NCBI RefSeq assembly: GCF_003601975.1
Contig: NZ_QZWZ01000016.1
Span: 62,001 to 126,000 of the forward strand
Length of the DNA stretch: 64,000 bases
Direction: 5' to 3'
From: Mesorhizobium waimense
GTDB lineage: Bacteria; Pseudomonadota; Alphaproteobacteria; Rhizobiales; Rhizobiaceae
The notes beneath the pieces were generated by a model that made no database searches, had not been told where the DNA came from, and was given only the letters and a program-made list of their open reading frames with translations. Numbering within the stretch: position 1 is the stretch's first letter; the number at the start of each line of letters is the position of its first letter. Of this stretch, positions 15,595 to 24,471 are shown in pieces. The translations under genes were made by a program, and so were the position numbers.

Positions 15595-18063
15595 ATGCCG
15601 GCTTTCTCCCAAGGCCTGGAAAAGGCGCTTCACCAGGCGCTGACGCTCGCCAATGAGCGGCACCATGAATATGCAACGCTCGAACACCTGCTGCTCGCGC
15701 TGATCGACGACACCGAGGCGGCCGCCGTCATGCGCGCCTGCAACGTCGATCTCGACGAGCTGAAGCACACCGTTCTCACCTACATCGACACCGAGCTCGA
15801 CAACCTCGTCACTGGCTACGACGAAGACTCCAAGCCGACCGCCGGTTTCCAGCGCGTCATCCAGCGCGCCGTCATCCACGTGCAGTCGTCCGGCCGCGAG
15901 GAAGTATCCGGCGCCAACGTGCTCGTCGCCATCTTCGCCGAGCGCGAGAGCCACGCAGCCTATTTCCTGCAGGAACAGCAGATGACCCGCTACGACGCGG
16001 TCAACTACATCTCGCACGGCATCGCCAAGCGCCCGGGCGCCTCGGAGAGCCGCACCCCACGCGGCGCCGATGACGAGCAGGGCGGCCCGAACGGCGCCGA
16101 GCCGCAGGAGGAGAACGGCAAGAAGAAGCAGCAGCAGGACGCACTGACGGCCTATTGCGTCAACCTCAACAACAAGGCCAAGGCCGGCAAGATCGACCCG
16201 CTTATCGGCCGCGAGAGCGAGATCAACCGCACCATCCAGGTGCTGTGCCGCCGTTCCAAGAACAATCCGCTCTATGTCGGTGATCCTGGCGTCGGCAAGA
16301 CGGCGATCGCCGAAGGGCTGGCCAAGCGCATCGTCGAAGGCGATGTGCCGGAAGTGCTGCACAACGCCACCATCTTCGCGCTCGACATGGGCACGCTGCT
16401 CGCCGGCACCCGCTATCGCGGCGACTTTGAGGAGCGGCTGAAGCAGGTCGTCAAGGAGCTCGAGGATTATCCTGGCGCCGTGCTGTTCATCGACGAGATC
16501 CACACCGTGATCGGGGCAGGGGCGACGTCGGGCGGCGCCATGGATGCATCGAACCTTCTGAAGCCAGCGCTGTCGACCGGCGCCATCCGCTGCATCGGCT
16601 CGACCACCTACAAGGAGTTCCGCCAGTTCTTCGAGAAGGACCGCGCGCTGGTGCGGCGCTTCCAAAAGATCGACGTCAACGAGCCGACCATCGAGGACGC
16701 CATCGAGATCATGAAGGGCCTCAAACCCTATTTCGAGGAGTTCCACAAGGTCCGCTACACGAGCGAGGCGATCAAGGCCTCGGTCGAGCTGTCGGCGCGC
16801 TACATCAACGACCGCAAGCTGCCGGACAAGGCGATCGACGTGATCGACGAAACCGGCGCCTCGCAGATGCTGGTGCCGGAGGCCAAGCGCAAGAAGACCA
16901 TCGGCATCAAGGAGATCGAAGCGACGATCGCCACCATGGCGCGCATCCCGCCGAAGACGGTTTCGGCCGACGACGAGAAGGTGCTGCAAGGCCTCGACAT
17001 CGAGCTGAAGCGCGTCGTCTACGGCCAGGACACAGCGATCACCGCACTGACCTCGGCGATTAAGCTGGCGCGTGCCGGCCTGCGTGAACCGGAAAAGCCG
17101 ATCGGCTCTTACCTGTTCTCAGGCCCGACCGGCGTCGGCAAGACCGAAGTCGCCAAGCAGCTTGCCGCCTCGCTCGGCGTCGAGCTGATCCGCTTCGACA
17201 TGTCGGAATATATGGAGCGCCACACTGTCTCGCGGCTGATCGGCGCGCCTCCCGGCTATGTCGGCTTCGACCAGGGCGGCCTGCTGACCGACGGCGTCGA
17301 CCAGCATCCGCACTGCGTGCTGCTGCTCGACGAGGTCGAGAAGGCGCATCCGGACCTGTTCAACATCCTGTTGCAGGTCATGGACCACGGCAAGCTGACA
17401 GACCATAACGGCAAGCAGATCGACTTCCGCAATGTCATCCTGATCATGACCACCAATGCGGGCGCATCCGATGCGCAGCGCGCGGCGATCGGTTTCGGTT
17501 CGACCAAGCGCGAAGGCGACGATGTCGAGGCAATCAACCGGCTGTTCACGCCGGAGTTCCGCAACCGTCTCGATGCGATCATCCCGTTCGGCTCGCTGCC
17601 GATACCGGTCATCCATCAGGTGGTGCAGAAGTTCGTCATGCAGCTGGAAGCCCAGCTGTCCGAGCGTGGCGTCACCTTCGACCTGTCGCCGGACGCGATC
17701 GCCTGGCTGGCCGACAAGGGCTATGACGAGCGCATGGGCGCACGTCCGCTCGGCCGCGTCATCCAGGAGCACATCAAGAAGCCGCTGGCCGACGAGGTGC
17801 TGTTTGGCAAGCTGAAGAAGGGCGGCACGGTGCGCGTCACCGTCGAGAAGAAGGAAACCGGCGAGACCGGCCTGAAGCTCGAATCGCTGGCCGACGAAGC
17901 GCCGGTGAAGCCCAAGAAGGAGGAGCCGGACGAGGCGCCGAAGGTACGCAAGACCGTGGCGAAGAAGCCGGCCGCGAAAAAGGTGGTGGCGCAGAAGCCG
18001 GAGCCGAAGGGCAAGGACGGCGGCAAGCGCAGCCTGGTGCCGCAACTGCCGCGCAAGGGCTGA
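15595..18063 (+). CDS. clpA: ATP-dependent Clp protease ATP-binding subunit ClpA
   Basis: An 822-residue AAA+ unfoldase. The N-domain (about 1-145) begins SQGLEKALHQALTLANERHH, a linker of charged residues runs to about 185, the first AAA module has Walker A GDPGVGKT near residue 231 and Walker B VLFIDEIHT, and the second module has GPTGVGKT near 511 and LLLDEVEKAHP. It unfolds substrates and feeds ClpP; ClpS, encoded just upstream, modifies its choice of substrate. E. coli ClpA is 758 residues; the extra length is largely a C-terminal tail of about 55 residues rich in Lys, Pro, Ala and Glu. clpP is not in the window. Confidence 0.97.
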   Translation: MPAFSQGLEKALHQALTLANERHHEYATLEHLLLALIDDTEAAAVMRACNVDLDELKHTVLTYIDTELDNLVTGYDEDSKPTAGFQRVIQRAVIHVQSSGREEVSGANVLVAIFAERESHAAYFLQEQQMTRYDAVNYISHGIAKRPGASESRTPRGADDEQGGPNGAEPQEENGKKKQQQDALTAYCVNLNNKAKAGKIDPLIGRESEINRTIQVLCRRSKNNPLYVGDPGVGKTAIAEGLAKRIVEGDVPEVLHNATIFALDMGTLLAGTRYRGDFEERLKQVVKELEDYPGAVLFIDEIHTVIGAGATSGGAMDASNLLKPALSTGAIRCIGSTTYKEFRQFFEKDRALVRRFQKIDVNEPTIEDAIEIMKGLKPYFEEFHKVRYTSEAIKASVELSARYINDRKLPDKAIDVIDETGASQMLVPEAKRKKTIGIKEIEATIATMARIPPKTVSADDEKVLQGLDIELKRVVYGQDTAITALTSAIKLARAGLREPEKPIGSYLFSGPTGVGKTEVAKQLAASLGVELIRFDMSEYMERHTVSRLIGAPPGYVGFDQGGLLTDGVDQHPHCVLLLDEVEKAHPDLFNILLQVMDHGKLTDHNGKQIDFRNVILIMTTNAGASDAQRAAIGFGSTKREGDDVEAINRLFTPEFRNRLDAIIPFGSLPIPVIHQVVQKFVMQLEAQLSERGVTFDLSPDAIAWLADKGYDERMGARPLGRVIQEHIKKPLADEVLFGKLKKGGTVRVTVEKKETGETGLKLESLADEAPVKPKKEEPDEAPKVRKTVAKKPAAKKVVAQKPEPKGKDGGKRSLVPQLPRKG

Positions 18064-18085
18064 CAAGCCTCCGAGTCTAATGGTC

Positions 18086-18112
18086 AAAAAGCCCCGGAAA
18101 CGGGGCTTTTTT
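18086..18112 (+). terminator. Terminator after clpA
   Basis: AAAAAGCCCCG and CGGGGCTTTTTT form an 11-base stem around a GAAA tetraloop with a six-T tail, a strong intrinsic terminator 22 bases after the clpA stop. The next gene begins only about 20 bases downstream. Confidence 0.9.
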
Positions 18113-18132
18113 CGTTGGTAGGAGGATACCAC

Positions 18133-18750
18133 GTGGAACTCGGGCAAATCATCGTTCTGAACGGCGCGCCGCGATCGGGAAAATCGAGCATTGTCCAGGT
18201 GATCCAGGAGACGTTCGACGGCGCCTGGATGAATCTGGGCGTCGACGTTTACGCACGGATCACGTCGCCAAGCTATCGTCCCGGCATCGGCCTGCGTCCC
18301 GGCGGAGAGCGTCCCGATCTCGAAAAGTGCCTACCCCAATTCTACGCCGCGCTCTACGAATCGATTGCCGCCCACAGTCGGTCGGGGCTAAATGTCGTCG
18401 CCGATGTCGGTCATCACGACGCCTATTCGAAGCCACTCAACATCCTTGCCGATTGCGCCCGGCGGCTCGCCGGCCTGCCGGCGCTTTTCGTCGGTGTTCG
18501 CTGCCCGATCGAGGTGATCCTCGAAAGGCGCGCGCGGACGTCCGCGGAGGGCTATGTGGCGGCATCGCGTGACGATCCGGCACCGCTGCCGGTCCGGCTC
18601 TGGCAGGAGGCGGTCCACAAGCCAGGCCTCTACGATCTGGAGGTCGATACGTCGCAGCTCAGCCCGGCGCAGTGCGCACAGGCAATCCTGCAACAGCTGG
18701 GCACGCAGCTGACTGCCTTTCAGAGACTGGCGCAATCGCCAGCTGGCTGA
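18133..18750 (+). CDS. Chloramphenicol phosphotransferase-like kinase
   Basis: A 205-residue P-loop kinase. VLNGAPRSGKSS is the Walker A at residues 9-20; WMNLGVDVY, the VGVRCPIEVILERR block and the closing YDLEVDTSQLSPAQCA resemble the chloramphenicol 3-O-phosphotransferase of Streptomyces venezuelae and its many relatives of unknown substrate. AGGAGG is eight bases before the GTG at 18133, which decides the start. The gene sits directly behind the strong clpA terminator, so it depends on readthrough or on a promoter inside clpA. A drug-resistance role is not supported by the sequence alone. Confidence 0.8.
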   Translation: MELGQIIVLNGAPRSGKSSIVQVIQETFDGAWMNLGVDVYARITSPSYRPGIGLRPGGERPDLEKCLPQFYAALYESIAAHSRSGLNVVADVGHHDAYSKPLNILADCARRLAGLPALFVGVRCPIEVILERRARTSAEGYVAASRDDPAPLPVRLWQEAVHKPGLYDLEVDTSQLSPAQCAQAILQQLGTQLTAFQRLAQSPAG

Positions 18751-18768
18751 ACTTCGGTCGCGGCCGGC

Positions 18769-19200
18769 TCAGATTCCCAGCGCCGCCCGGATCTTGCCGG
18801 CGTTCTCCACCAGCACCTCCGGCTTCTCCATCTGTCCGGAGTGCGGCTTCAACGGGATGCCTTCGAAGCGCGGAATGACATGGACATGCAGGTGGTAGAC
18901 GCTCTGTCCCGATGCCGGTTCGTTGAACTGCAGGATTGTGACGCCATCGGCGGCGAAGGCTTTTTTGACCGCCAGCGCAACCTTCTGCACAACCGCAAGG
19001 AGCGGACCGAATGTAGCCGCATCGGCGTCGAGCAGATTGCGCGACGGCGCCTTGGGCACCACCAGCGTATGACCCGTCCCTTGCGGCATCACATCCATGA
19101 AGGCGACGACGGCGGCATCTTCATAGACGCGGTGCGAAGGAATTTCGCCGCGCAGGATCTTGGCGAAGATGTTGTTGGGATCGTAGGTGGCTTCAGCCAT
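18769..19200 (-). CDS. HIT family hydrolase
   Basis: A 143-residue protein of the histidine-triad superfamily. IFAKILRGEIPSHRVYED is the HINT-type N-terminus, PQGTGHTLVVPK the nucleotide-binding part, and YHLHVHVIPRFEG carries the HxHxHxx triad near residues 103-108, whose central histidine attacks the phosphate of nucleotide substrates such as aminoacyl- or lysyl-AMP. It is the last gene of a reverse-strand run ridA-GDPD-acyltransferase-HIT, separated from the preceding gene by about 106 bases. Substrate not predictable. Confidence 0.92.
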   Translation of the reverse strand: MAEATYDPNNIFAKILRGEIPSHRVYEDAAVVAFMDVMPQGTGHTLVVPKAPSRNLLDADAATFGPLLAVVQKVALAVKKAFAADGVTILQFNEPASGQSVYHLHVHVIPRFEGIPLKPHSGQMEKPEVLVENAGKIRAALGI

Positions 19201-19306
19201 GGCGAGCGCTCCAGATCATGCTGTACCGCCTCGTGTACCGAAGCCTGTTTGACAGGGCAAGGCAGTCGGACGAGGTCGATCATGCCGCCTCATCTAGCAA
19301 GCATTG

Positions 19307-20521
19307 CTATTCCTGGAGGTCCTTGCGGAACGGCGTGTGGTCTTCGAGATATTCGCCCATGCGCTCGACTTCGCGGCGTTCCCGCCTGAGATAGTCGGCC
19401 ACCGCGTTGCGCAGGCCCGGGTGCGCGATGTAGTGCGCCGAATGCATGGTCACCGGGCGGTAGCCGCGCGCCAGCTTGTGCTCGCCTTGCGCGCCGGCCT
19501 CGACCACCTTCAGCTTGCGCGCGATGGCGAAGTCGATCGCCTGGTGGTAGCAGACCTCGAAATGCAGGAACGGGTGGTCCTCGATGCAGCCCCAGTTGCG
19601 CCCGTAGAGCGCATCGGAGCCGATGAAGTTGATGGCGCCGGCAATGTAGCGTCCATTGCGTTTGGCCATGACCAGCAGGATGTCGTCGGCCATCCGCTCG
19701 CCGATCATCGAGAAGAATGCGCGGTTGAGGTACGGCCGGCCCCATTTCCTGCTGCCGGTATCCATGTAGAAGGCAAAGAAGTCGTCCCAGGCCTTTTCGG
19801 TCAGGTCCTTGCCGGTCAGCCAGTCGATCGAGATGCCGTCGGCAAGCGCCTCGCGCCTTTCCTTCTTCATCGCCTTGCGCTTGCGCGAGGCAAGCGTGGC
19901 GAGAAAGTCGTCATAGGTCGAAAAGCCTTCATTGAAGAAATGGAACTGCTGGTCGGTGCGATGCAGGAAGCCTGCGGCCTCCAGCGTCACGACGTCGCTC
20001 TCCGTGGCGAAAGTGACATGGGCGGAGGACACGCCGAGCTTGTCGGTCACCATCTTGAGACCCGCGGCAAGACCGGCCTTCACCGTGTCTTCGTCTTCAC
20101 CCTTGCCGACCAGCAGACGAGGGCCGGTCACCGGCGTGAACGGCACAGCACTTTGCAGCTTGGGGTAGTAGCGACCGCCGGCGCGCTCGAAAGCATCCGA
20201 CCAGCCATGGTCGAAGACATACTCGCCCTGGCTGTGCGACTTCAGATAGCAGGGCACGGCGCCAAGCAGCCTGCCTTGCGCGGTCTCCAGTCTGAGATGA
20301 TGGCCTTGCCAACCGGTGCGCCGCGCGGCGCAGCCGGACTCCTCAAGTGCGCTCAGAAAAGCGTATGAAACGAGCGGGTTGTAGCCATTGCCTGCATCGC
20401 CGCGCGTGGTGCCCGCAAAGCCATCCCACTCATCGCAGGTGAAGGCGCCGATGCCGGCGGCGACACGGATCGAAAACTCCGCATTCGCCGTTTGCCCATC
20501 GCCTTCGTCACCCTGATCCAT
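19307..20521 (-). CDS. FemAB/GNAT-like acyltransferase (COG3146 type)
   Basis: A 404-residue protein of the group often named GNAT family N-acetyltransferase or peptidogalycan biosynthesis protein (COG3146). NPLVSYAFLSALEESG, KSHSQGEYVFDHGWSDA, QSAVPFTPVTGPRLL and the late KVVEAGAQGEHKLARGY plus HPGLRNAVADYLRRER are characteristic. The fold is a duplicated GNAT domain related to FemAB transferases; the reaction is not known. It lies 41 bases after the GDPD gene, so cotranscription is likely. Start ATG 20521 gives the family length. Confidence 0.85.
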   Translation of the reverse strand: MDQGDEGDGQTANAEFSIRVAAGIGAFTCDEWDGFAGTTRGDAGNGYNPLVSYAFLSALEESGCAARRTGWQGHHLRLETAQGRLLGAVPCYLKSHSQGEYVFDHGWSDAFERAGGRYYPKLQSAVPFTPVTGPRLLVGKGEDEDTVKAGLAAGLKMVTDKLGVSSAHVTFATESDVVTLEAAGFLHRTDQQFHFFNEGFSTYDDFLATLASRKRKAMKKERREALADGISIDWLTGKDLTEKAWDDFFAFYMDTGSRKWGRPYLNRAFFSMIGERMADDILLVMAKRNGRYIAGAINFIGSDALYGRNWGCIEDHPFLHFEVCYHQAIDFAIARKLKVVEAGAQGEHKLARGYRPVTMHSAHYIAHPGLRNAVADYLRRERREVERMGEYLEDHTPFRKDLQE

Positions 20522-20562
20522 GAGGCTTATTTAAGCTCCCTATGGGGCCGCGCAAGCCTGGA

Positions 20563-21291
20563 TCACGCCACCTTTACGAGATCGGGTTCAAAACCCTCGA
20601 ATGTCATCTGGTCGGCGTATCTGAAGGTAAGGTCCACCGCCGGCTGGTCATGCACGGTCCAGGTGATGACAGGCATTTTCAGCCGCTCGCGCACGAAACT
20701 GACGAACGGGTTCGGCAGGTCGCCTGCGGCATAAGAGGTGAAGGCGATGTCATGCGCCAGCATCGAGAAATGCGCTTCGATCAGCTGGTTGTCCTTGCCA
20801 TAGGCTGTCAGTCCGCCGGGGATGCCGGCCGCGTGTTTCGGAAAGTCGCGGATCAGCCAGTGGTCGAACGACATGATCGCGGCTTTGCCCCTGTAGCGCC
20901 TGAGCATCTTGCCGACGCTCTCCACCAGGCCTTGGTCGTGACCGGGAACGCCCTTCAGTTCGACGACCAGCGGCACGCGGCCGTCGACCAGATCGAGCGC
21001 CTGCTGCAGCGTCGGCACGTGGTCCGATGTGCCGCCGACCTTGAGCGTCGTCAGCTCGGCGGCCGTGCGCTGCCAGACGATACCGTCCTGGCCGGTCAGC
21101 CGCTTGAGGTCGCCGTCATGGATGACGACGGGGGTACGGTCCGACGACAGGTGGACGTCGCATTCGATCGCATAGCCGCGCTCGGCGGCGGCGGCGAAGG
21201 CCGACAGCGTGTTTTCCCAACGCGCCTTGTTCATGTCATGGAAGCCGCGGTGCGCGACAGGGCGGGCCGTCAGCCAGGAAAGATCGGTCAT
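20563..21291 (-). CDS. Glycerophosphodiester phosphodiesterase
   Basis: A 242-residue TIM-barrel enzyme that hydrolyses glycerophosphodiesters to glycerol-3-phosphate and an alcohol. PVAHRGFHDM and ENTLSAFAAAAERGYAIECDVH hold the catalytic and metal-binding His, Glu and Asp residues; VVIHDGDLKRLTG and LVVELKG follow. No signal peptide is seen, so it is cytoplasmic (UgpQ-like). It starts 12 bases after the RidA gene and is probably in one operon with it and the acyltransferase behind it. It may recycle head groups from membrane lipids. Confidence 0.93.
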   Translation of the reverse strand: MTDLSWLTARPVAHRGFHDMNKARWENTLSAFAAAAERGYAIECDVHLSSDRTPVVIHDGDLKRLTGQDGIVWQRTAAELTTLKVGGTSDHVPTLQQALDLVDGRVPLVVELKGVPGHDQGLVESVGKMLRRYRGKAAIMSFDHWLIRDFPKHAAGIPGGLTAYGKDNQLIEAHFSMLAHDIAFTSYAAGDLPNPFVSFVRERLKMPVITWTVHDQPAVDLTFRYADQMTFEGFEPDLVKVA

Positions 21292-21303
21292 GTTGCGCCT
21301 GCT

Positions 21304-21768
21304 CTATTCGACTTCGAAGATCGCTTCGATTTCCACTGCGGCATTAAGCGGCAGCGAGGCCGTGCCGACGGCCGAGCGCGCATGCTTGCCGCGCTCGCCG
21401 AGCACCGCGACCAAAAAGTCGGAAGCGCCGTTGGCGACCAGATGCTGCTCGACGAAATCCGGCGCCGATGCGACGAAGACGGTGATCTTCACCACGCGGC
21501 GGATTTTCTCGAGATCGCCGAGTGCCGCCTTGGCCTGCGCCAAAATGTTGATCGCGCAGTATTTTGCACCCTCCTTGCCGGCCGCCGTATCGACGTCGCG
21601 GCCAAGCAGGCCGCTCGCCTGCAGCTTGCCGTCCTTGAGCGGCAATTGCCCGGCGGTGAACAGCATGTTGCCGGTTCGGCAATAGGGTACGTAGTTGGCG
21701 GCGGGCGCTGCAGCGACGGGAATCGTCACGCCGAGATCGCTTAGCCGCTTTTCGATTGTTTCACTCAT
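21304..21768 (-). CDS. RidA family protein
   Basis: A 154-residue protein of the RidA (YjgF/YER057c/UK114) family, long-type subgroup: it opens MSETIEKRLSDLG and contains NMLFTAGQLPLKDGKL, the AAKYCAINILAQ-like region and EIEAIFEVE at the end. Canonical RidA deaminates reactive enamines and imines from amino-acid metabolism and uses an arginine near residue 105; here the corresponding region is HARSAVGTASLPLN, with the arginine in place. It heads the four-gene reverse-strand cluster and is divergent from eipB. Confidence 0.9.
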   Translation of the reverse strand: MSETIEKRLSDLGVTIPVAAAPAANYVPYCRTGNMLFTAGQLPLKDGKLQASGLLGRDVDTAAGKEGAKYCAINILAQAKAALGDLEKIRRVVKITVFVASAPDFVEQHLVANGASDFLVAVLGERGKHARSAVGTASLPLNAAVEIEAIFEVE

Positions 21769-21907
21769 CGTATTTCCCTATTGCTTGACGACGCCGCGCG
21801 GGCCGGGCCGAAATTGCTATTTTTGCCTCGCTTCCGCCATGACTTTTTTTAAGCTGGACCATCTTTCCCTGCGGCACTGCCATCAGCCGCGACGATTGGA
21901 GCACCAT

Positions 21908-22735
21908 ATGCGCGCAACGCGCCTTGCCTTCCACGCCGTCCTGCTGCCAACGCTCTTCTCGATGGCTCCAGCCTTTGCCGTGCCGGCCCTGCAGGCGCAT
22001 CGCGCCGTCTACGATCTCACCTTGAGCAAAGCCTCCGATCGCTCGGGAATCACCGGCATATCGGGCCGCATGGTCTATGAGTTCAACGGTTCGCCCTGTG
22101 AGGGCTATACGGTCAAGTTCCGCTTCGTCACCCAGATCGTCACCAACGACAACACCAGGCTGACTGACCAGCAGACGACCACCTTCGAGGATGCCGAGGG
22201 CAAGACCTTCTCCTTCGTCACCAAATCCTTTGTCGACCAGAATCTCGACAAGGAGGTCAAGGGCACCGCGACGAAGGAGGCCAAGGGCCTAAAGGTCGAT
22301 ATCGACAAGCCCGAAAAGAACAGCCTGGAGCTCGCCGCCACGCAGTTCCCAACCCAGCATCTGGTCGAACTGATCGGCAAGGCCGAAAAGGGTGAAAATT
22401 TCTACGAAACCAATCTTTTCGACGGCTCGGAAGACGCCAACAAGGTGATGACCACCACCGTCATCGTCGGCAAGAAGGCCGACGGCGACAAGGCCGACCC
22501 GGAAGCGCCGGCGCTGGCCAAGCTTGCCGGCGACAAATACTGGCCGGTCGACATCGCCTATTTCGACGACACCGACAAGACCGGCGAAGAGGTGCCGGAA
22601 TACCGGATCAGCTTCAAGCTGCACGAGAACGGCATCACCCGCGACCTCACCATGGACTATGGCGAGTTCTCGATGACCGGCAAACTGGTCAACCTCTCCC
22701 TGTTCGACCAGTCGAAGCCCTGTCCGGTGAAATAG
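21908..22735 (+). CDS. eipB: Cell-envelope integrity protein EipB (DUF1849)
   Basis: A 275-residue periplasmic protein. A signal peptide (residues 1-24, ending PAFA) precedes a DUF1849 domain: HRAVYDLTLSKAS, MVYEFNGSPCEGYT, DQQTTTFED and the C-terminal LFDQSKPCPVK. In Brucella EipB, a spiral beta-barrel protein important for envelope integrity and virulence, one disulfide joins conserved cysteines like the two seen here. The ATG at 21908 follows GGAGC and is chosen for the signal peptide; an open stretch of 71 codons before it crosses the divergent RidA promoter. Expected role: envelope maintenance. Confidence 0.9.
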   Translation: MRATRLAFHAVLLPTLFSMAPAFAVPALQAHRAVYDLTLSKASDRSGITGISGRMVYEFNGSPCEGYTVKFRFVTQIVTNDNTRLTDQQTTTFEDAEGKTFSFVTKSFVDQNLDKEVKGTATKEAKGLKVDIDKPEKNSLELAATQFPTQHLVELIGKAEKGENFYETNLFDGSEDANKVMTTTVIVGKKADGDKADPEAPALAKLAGDKYWPVDIAYFDDTDKTGEEVPEYRISFKLHENGITRDLTMDYGEFSMTGKLVNLSLFDQSKPCPVK

Positions 22736-22834
22736 CCCCACCCCGCTTGAGTTAACCACGACCTGGCGATCGACTTGAACGCGCCGCAATCGGGCCCCAG
22801 CTTTCCCTTCAAGCATATTCGGGGGGAGTGCAGC

Positions 22835-24134
22835 TTGAGTAGGATAGACGTGTTCGTGGCGCCGAGGCCCAATCCGGCGCTGATCAGGGTCATGACGGTC
22901 TTCAACCGGATCGTCATGCTGCGCGGCGTGCCGGGGTTTCGCGATCTCTTGCCCTTCAACCGGCTGGCCGGACTGCGCGGTGTCGCCAATGTTCGCCATA
23001 TCGATTTTCCAGACGTTGACCGGGATCGGCTGAAAGCCTGCTGCGGCGCCGGCAAGGCAACGTTCATCACGCCCAACCATCCCGAGTTCTTCACAGACTG
23101 GATGATCGACAAAGAGATCGTCTCGCAGGTCAGCCCGCTCGCCGCGTCCTGGGCCACGCACGGTGTCGTCAACGGGCTCGGCCGGCTGATGCAGAAATTC
23201 TGGTTGGCTAACAATCTAATCGCCCAGATCCCCGGCAACAGCCAGGCTGCCAAGGAACACTCGGTCGCGTGGGCGCTGCAAGGACACGGCGTGCTCCTGC
23301 ATCCGGAAGGCAGCGTCGGCTGGCACGGCAATATCGTCGCGCCGCTGCTTCCGGGCGCCATCGAGATGGGGCTCGAGGCGCTGAAGCGCGGCCGCGCCAC
23401 GGCTGCCGATTTCAAGGTCTGGGTCGCGCCGGTGGTCTGGAAGCTCGCTTTCACCGGGAATGTCGAGCCTGCGCTGGCAAAGGAATGCACCTATGTCGAG
23501 CGCAGGCTGGGGATCGACCGCCGCTCTGCCGATACGCTGCCGGAGCGTGTCCACCATATCTATTCGACACTGTTGACTCGCGATGTGGCCGCCTCGGGGA
23601 TGGTGTCCGACCGGCGGCTCCCGTACGACGTGCTGCAAAAGGCATTGCTGGTCGATCTGCGCCACCGGCTCGGCGCGGTCATTTCGGCCGACACCACCAT
23701 CAGCGACATCGCCGAGCTGCTGCGCCTGTCACGCCGTTGGCTGCGCGAAAACGCCAGCGACGCCGAGAGATCGAAAAAGGTCCGCGCGCTTACCGAGACG
23801 ATCCAGCGCTTGCAGCGGGTCGGGCCTTGGGCGGCAATCAGTCCGACAAGTCACGCAGGAGGAGATCGCCGAGCATCTGAAGCGCATCCGCAACGACTAT
23901 TGCAAGGGCAGGCTGCGCGATACGCTCAACCGCTTCATTCCGCAGCCGGCCGGACCGCGCTGTGCCCACATCCGCGTGCCGGAACCACTGGGCTTGCACG
24001 CCTATGAAAGCTCGGCCGACGAGGCGCTCGACGAATTGCGCTCGCGTATGCAAGAAGCCATCAGCGGCGTCGTGGCCGGTATCCAGGCAAGCGGCGGCTT
24101 CATTTCCTATCCGAATCCCTTCTATCATCGCTGA
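22835..24134 (+). pseudogene. Acyltransferase-like gene with one frameshift
   Basis: Frame one reads from a TTG at 22835 (preceded by GGGGGGAG) through ATFITPNHPEFFTDWM, GVLLHPEGSVGW and a C-terminal helix to about 23830. The protein continues in the next frame as TQEEIAEHLKRIRNDYCKGRL and ends at 24134 with SYPNPFYHR; the switch lies between 23830 and 23865. The PEGS block and the NH-P motif suggest a PlsC-like lysophospholipid or glycerol-phosphate acyltransferase, though the HX4D spacing is not canonical. The total length fits one inserted base, so either the gene is newly broken or the read has an error. Confidence 0.7.
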
Positions 24135-24156
24135 GGCTGGAAGTCGGGTTGATGCC

Positions 24157-24471
24157 ATGGCTGCCTTAGCGAAATCGGGAGTGCGGCGAGTCTTGGCGGT
24201 CTATGTCGATGCGGCAATCTGGAAATGGGCCGGCCACCGCTGGTGCCACCTGATGGCCGACGACACCGATGAATTGCATCGCTTTGCGGCCTCGCTCGGC
24301 GTCAAGCGTTCATCCTATCAAGGACCACCCAGGACATCGGCGCCGCACTATGACATAACGGGCTTCGAGCGCGACCGCGCGGTGCGGCTCGGCGCCATCG
24401 AATGCAGCCGCGAGGAGATCGTCGCGATCTTCCGGCGGGTACGAGTGCCGAACGGGAAGAGACGGCCATGA
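24157..24471 (+). CDS. DUF4031 domain protein
   Basis: A 104-residue protein whose core VYVDAAIWKWAGHRWCHLMADD, read as VYVDAAIWKW then GHRWCHLMADD, followed by ELHRFAASLGV and PPRTSAPHYDIT, is the DUF4031 signature. The histidine, cysteine and aspartate residues suggest a small metal or nucleotide site, but no activity is known. The conserved domain begins near residue 13, so the start could be later than ATG 24157. Its stop overlaps the start of the next gene (ATGA), coupling it to the LysE-type transporter. Confidence 0.75.
   Translation: MAALAKSGVRRVLAVYVDAAIWKWAGHRWCHLMADDTDELHRFAASLGVKRSSYQGPPRTSAPHYDITGFERDRAVRLGAIECSREEIVAIFRRVRVPNGKRRP

Noticed and set aside
15070..16989. Open frame of 639 codons on the reverse strand opposite clpS and clpA
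   Set aside because: It mirrors the third-position GC pattern of clpA, has no family motif or ribosome-binding site, and clpA is certain.
18133..18750. Reading the CPT-like kinase as a chloramphenicol resistance gene
   Set aside because: The family is broad and mostly of unknown substrate; there is no resistance context such as a mobile element.
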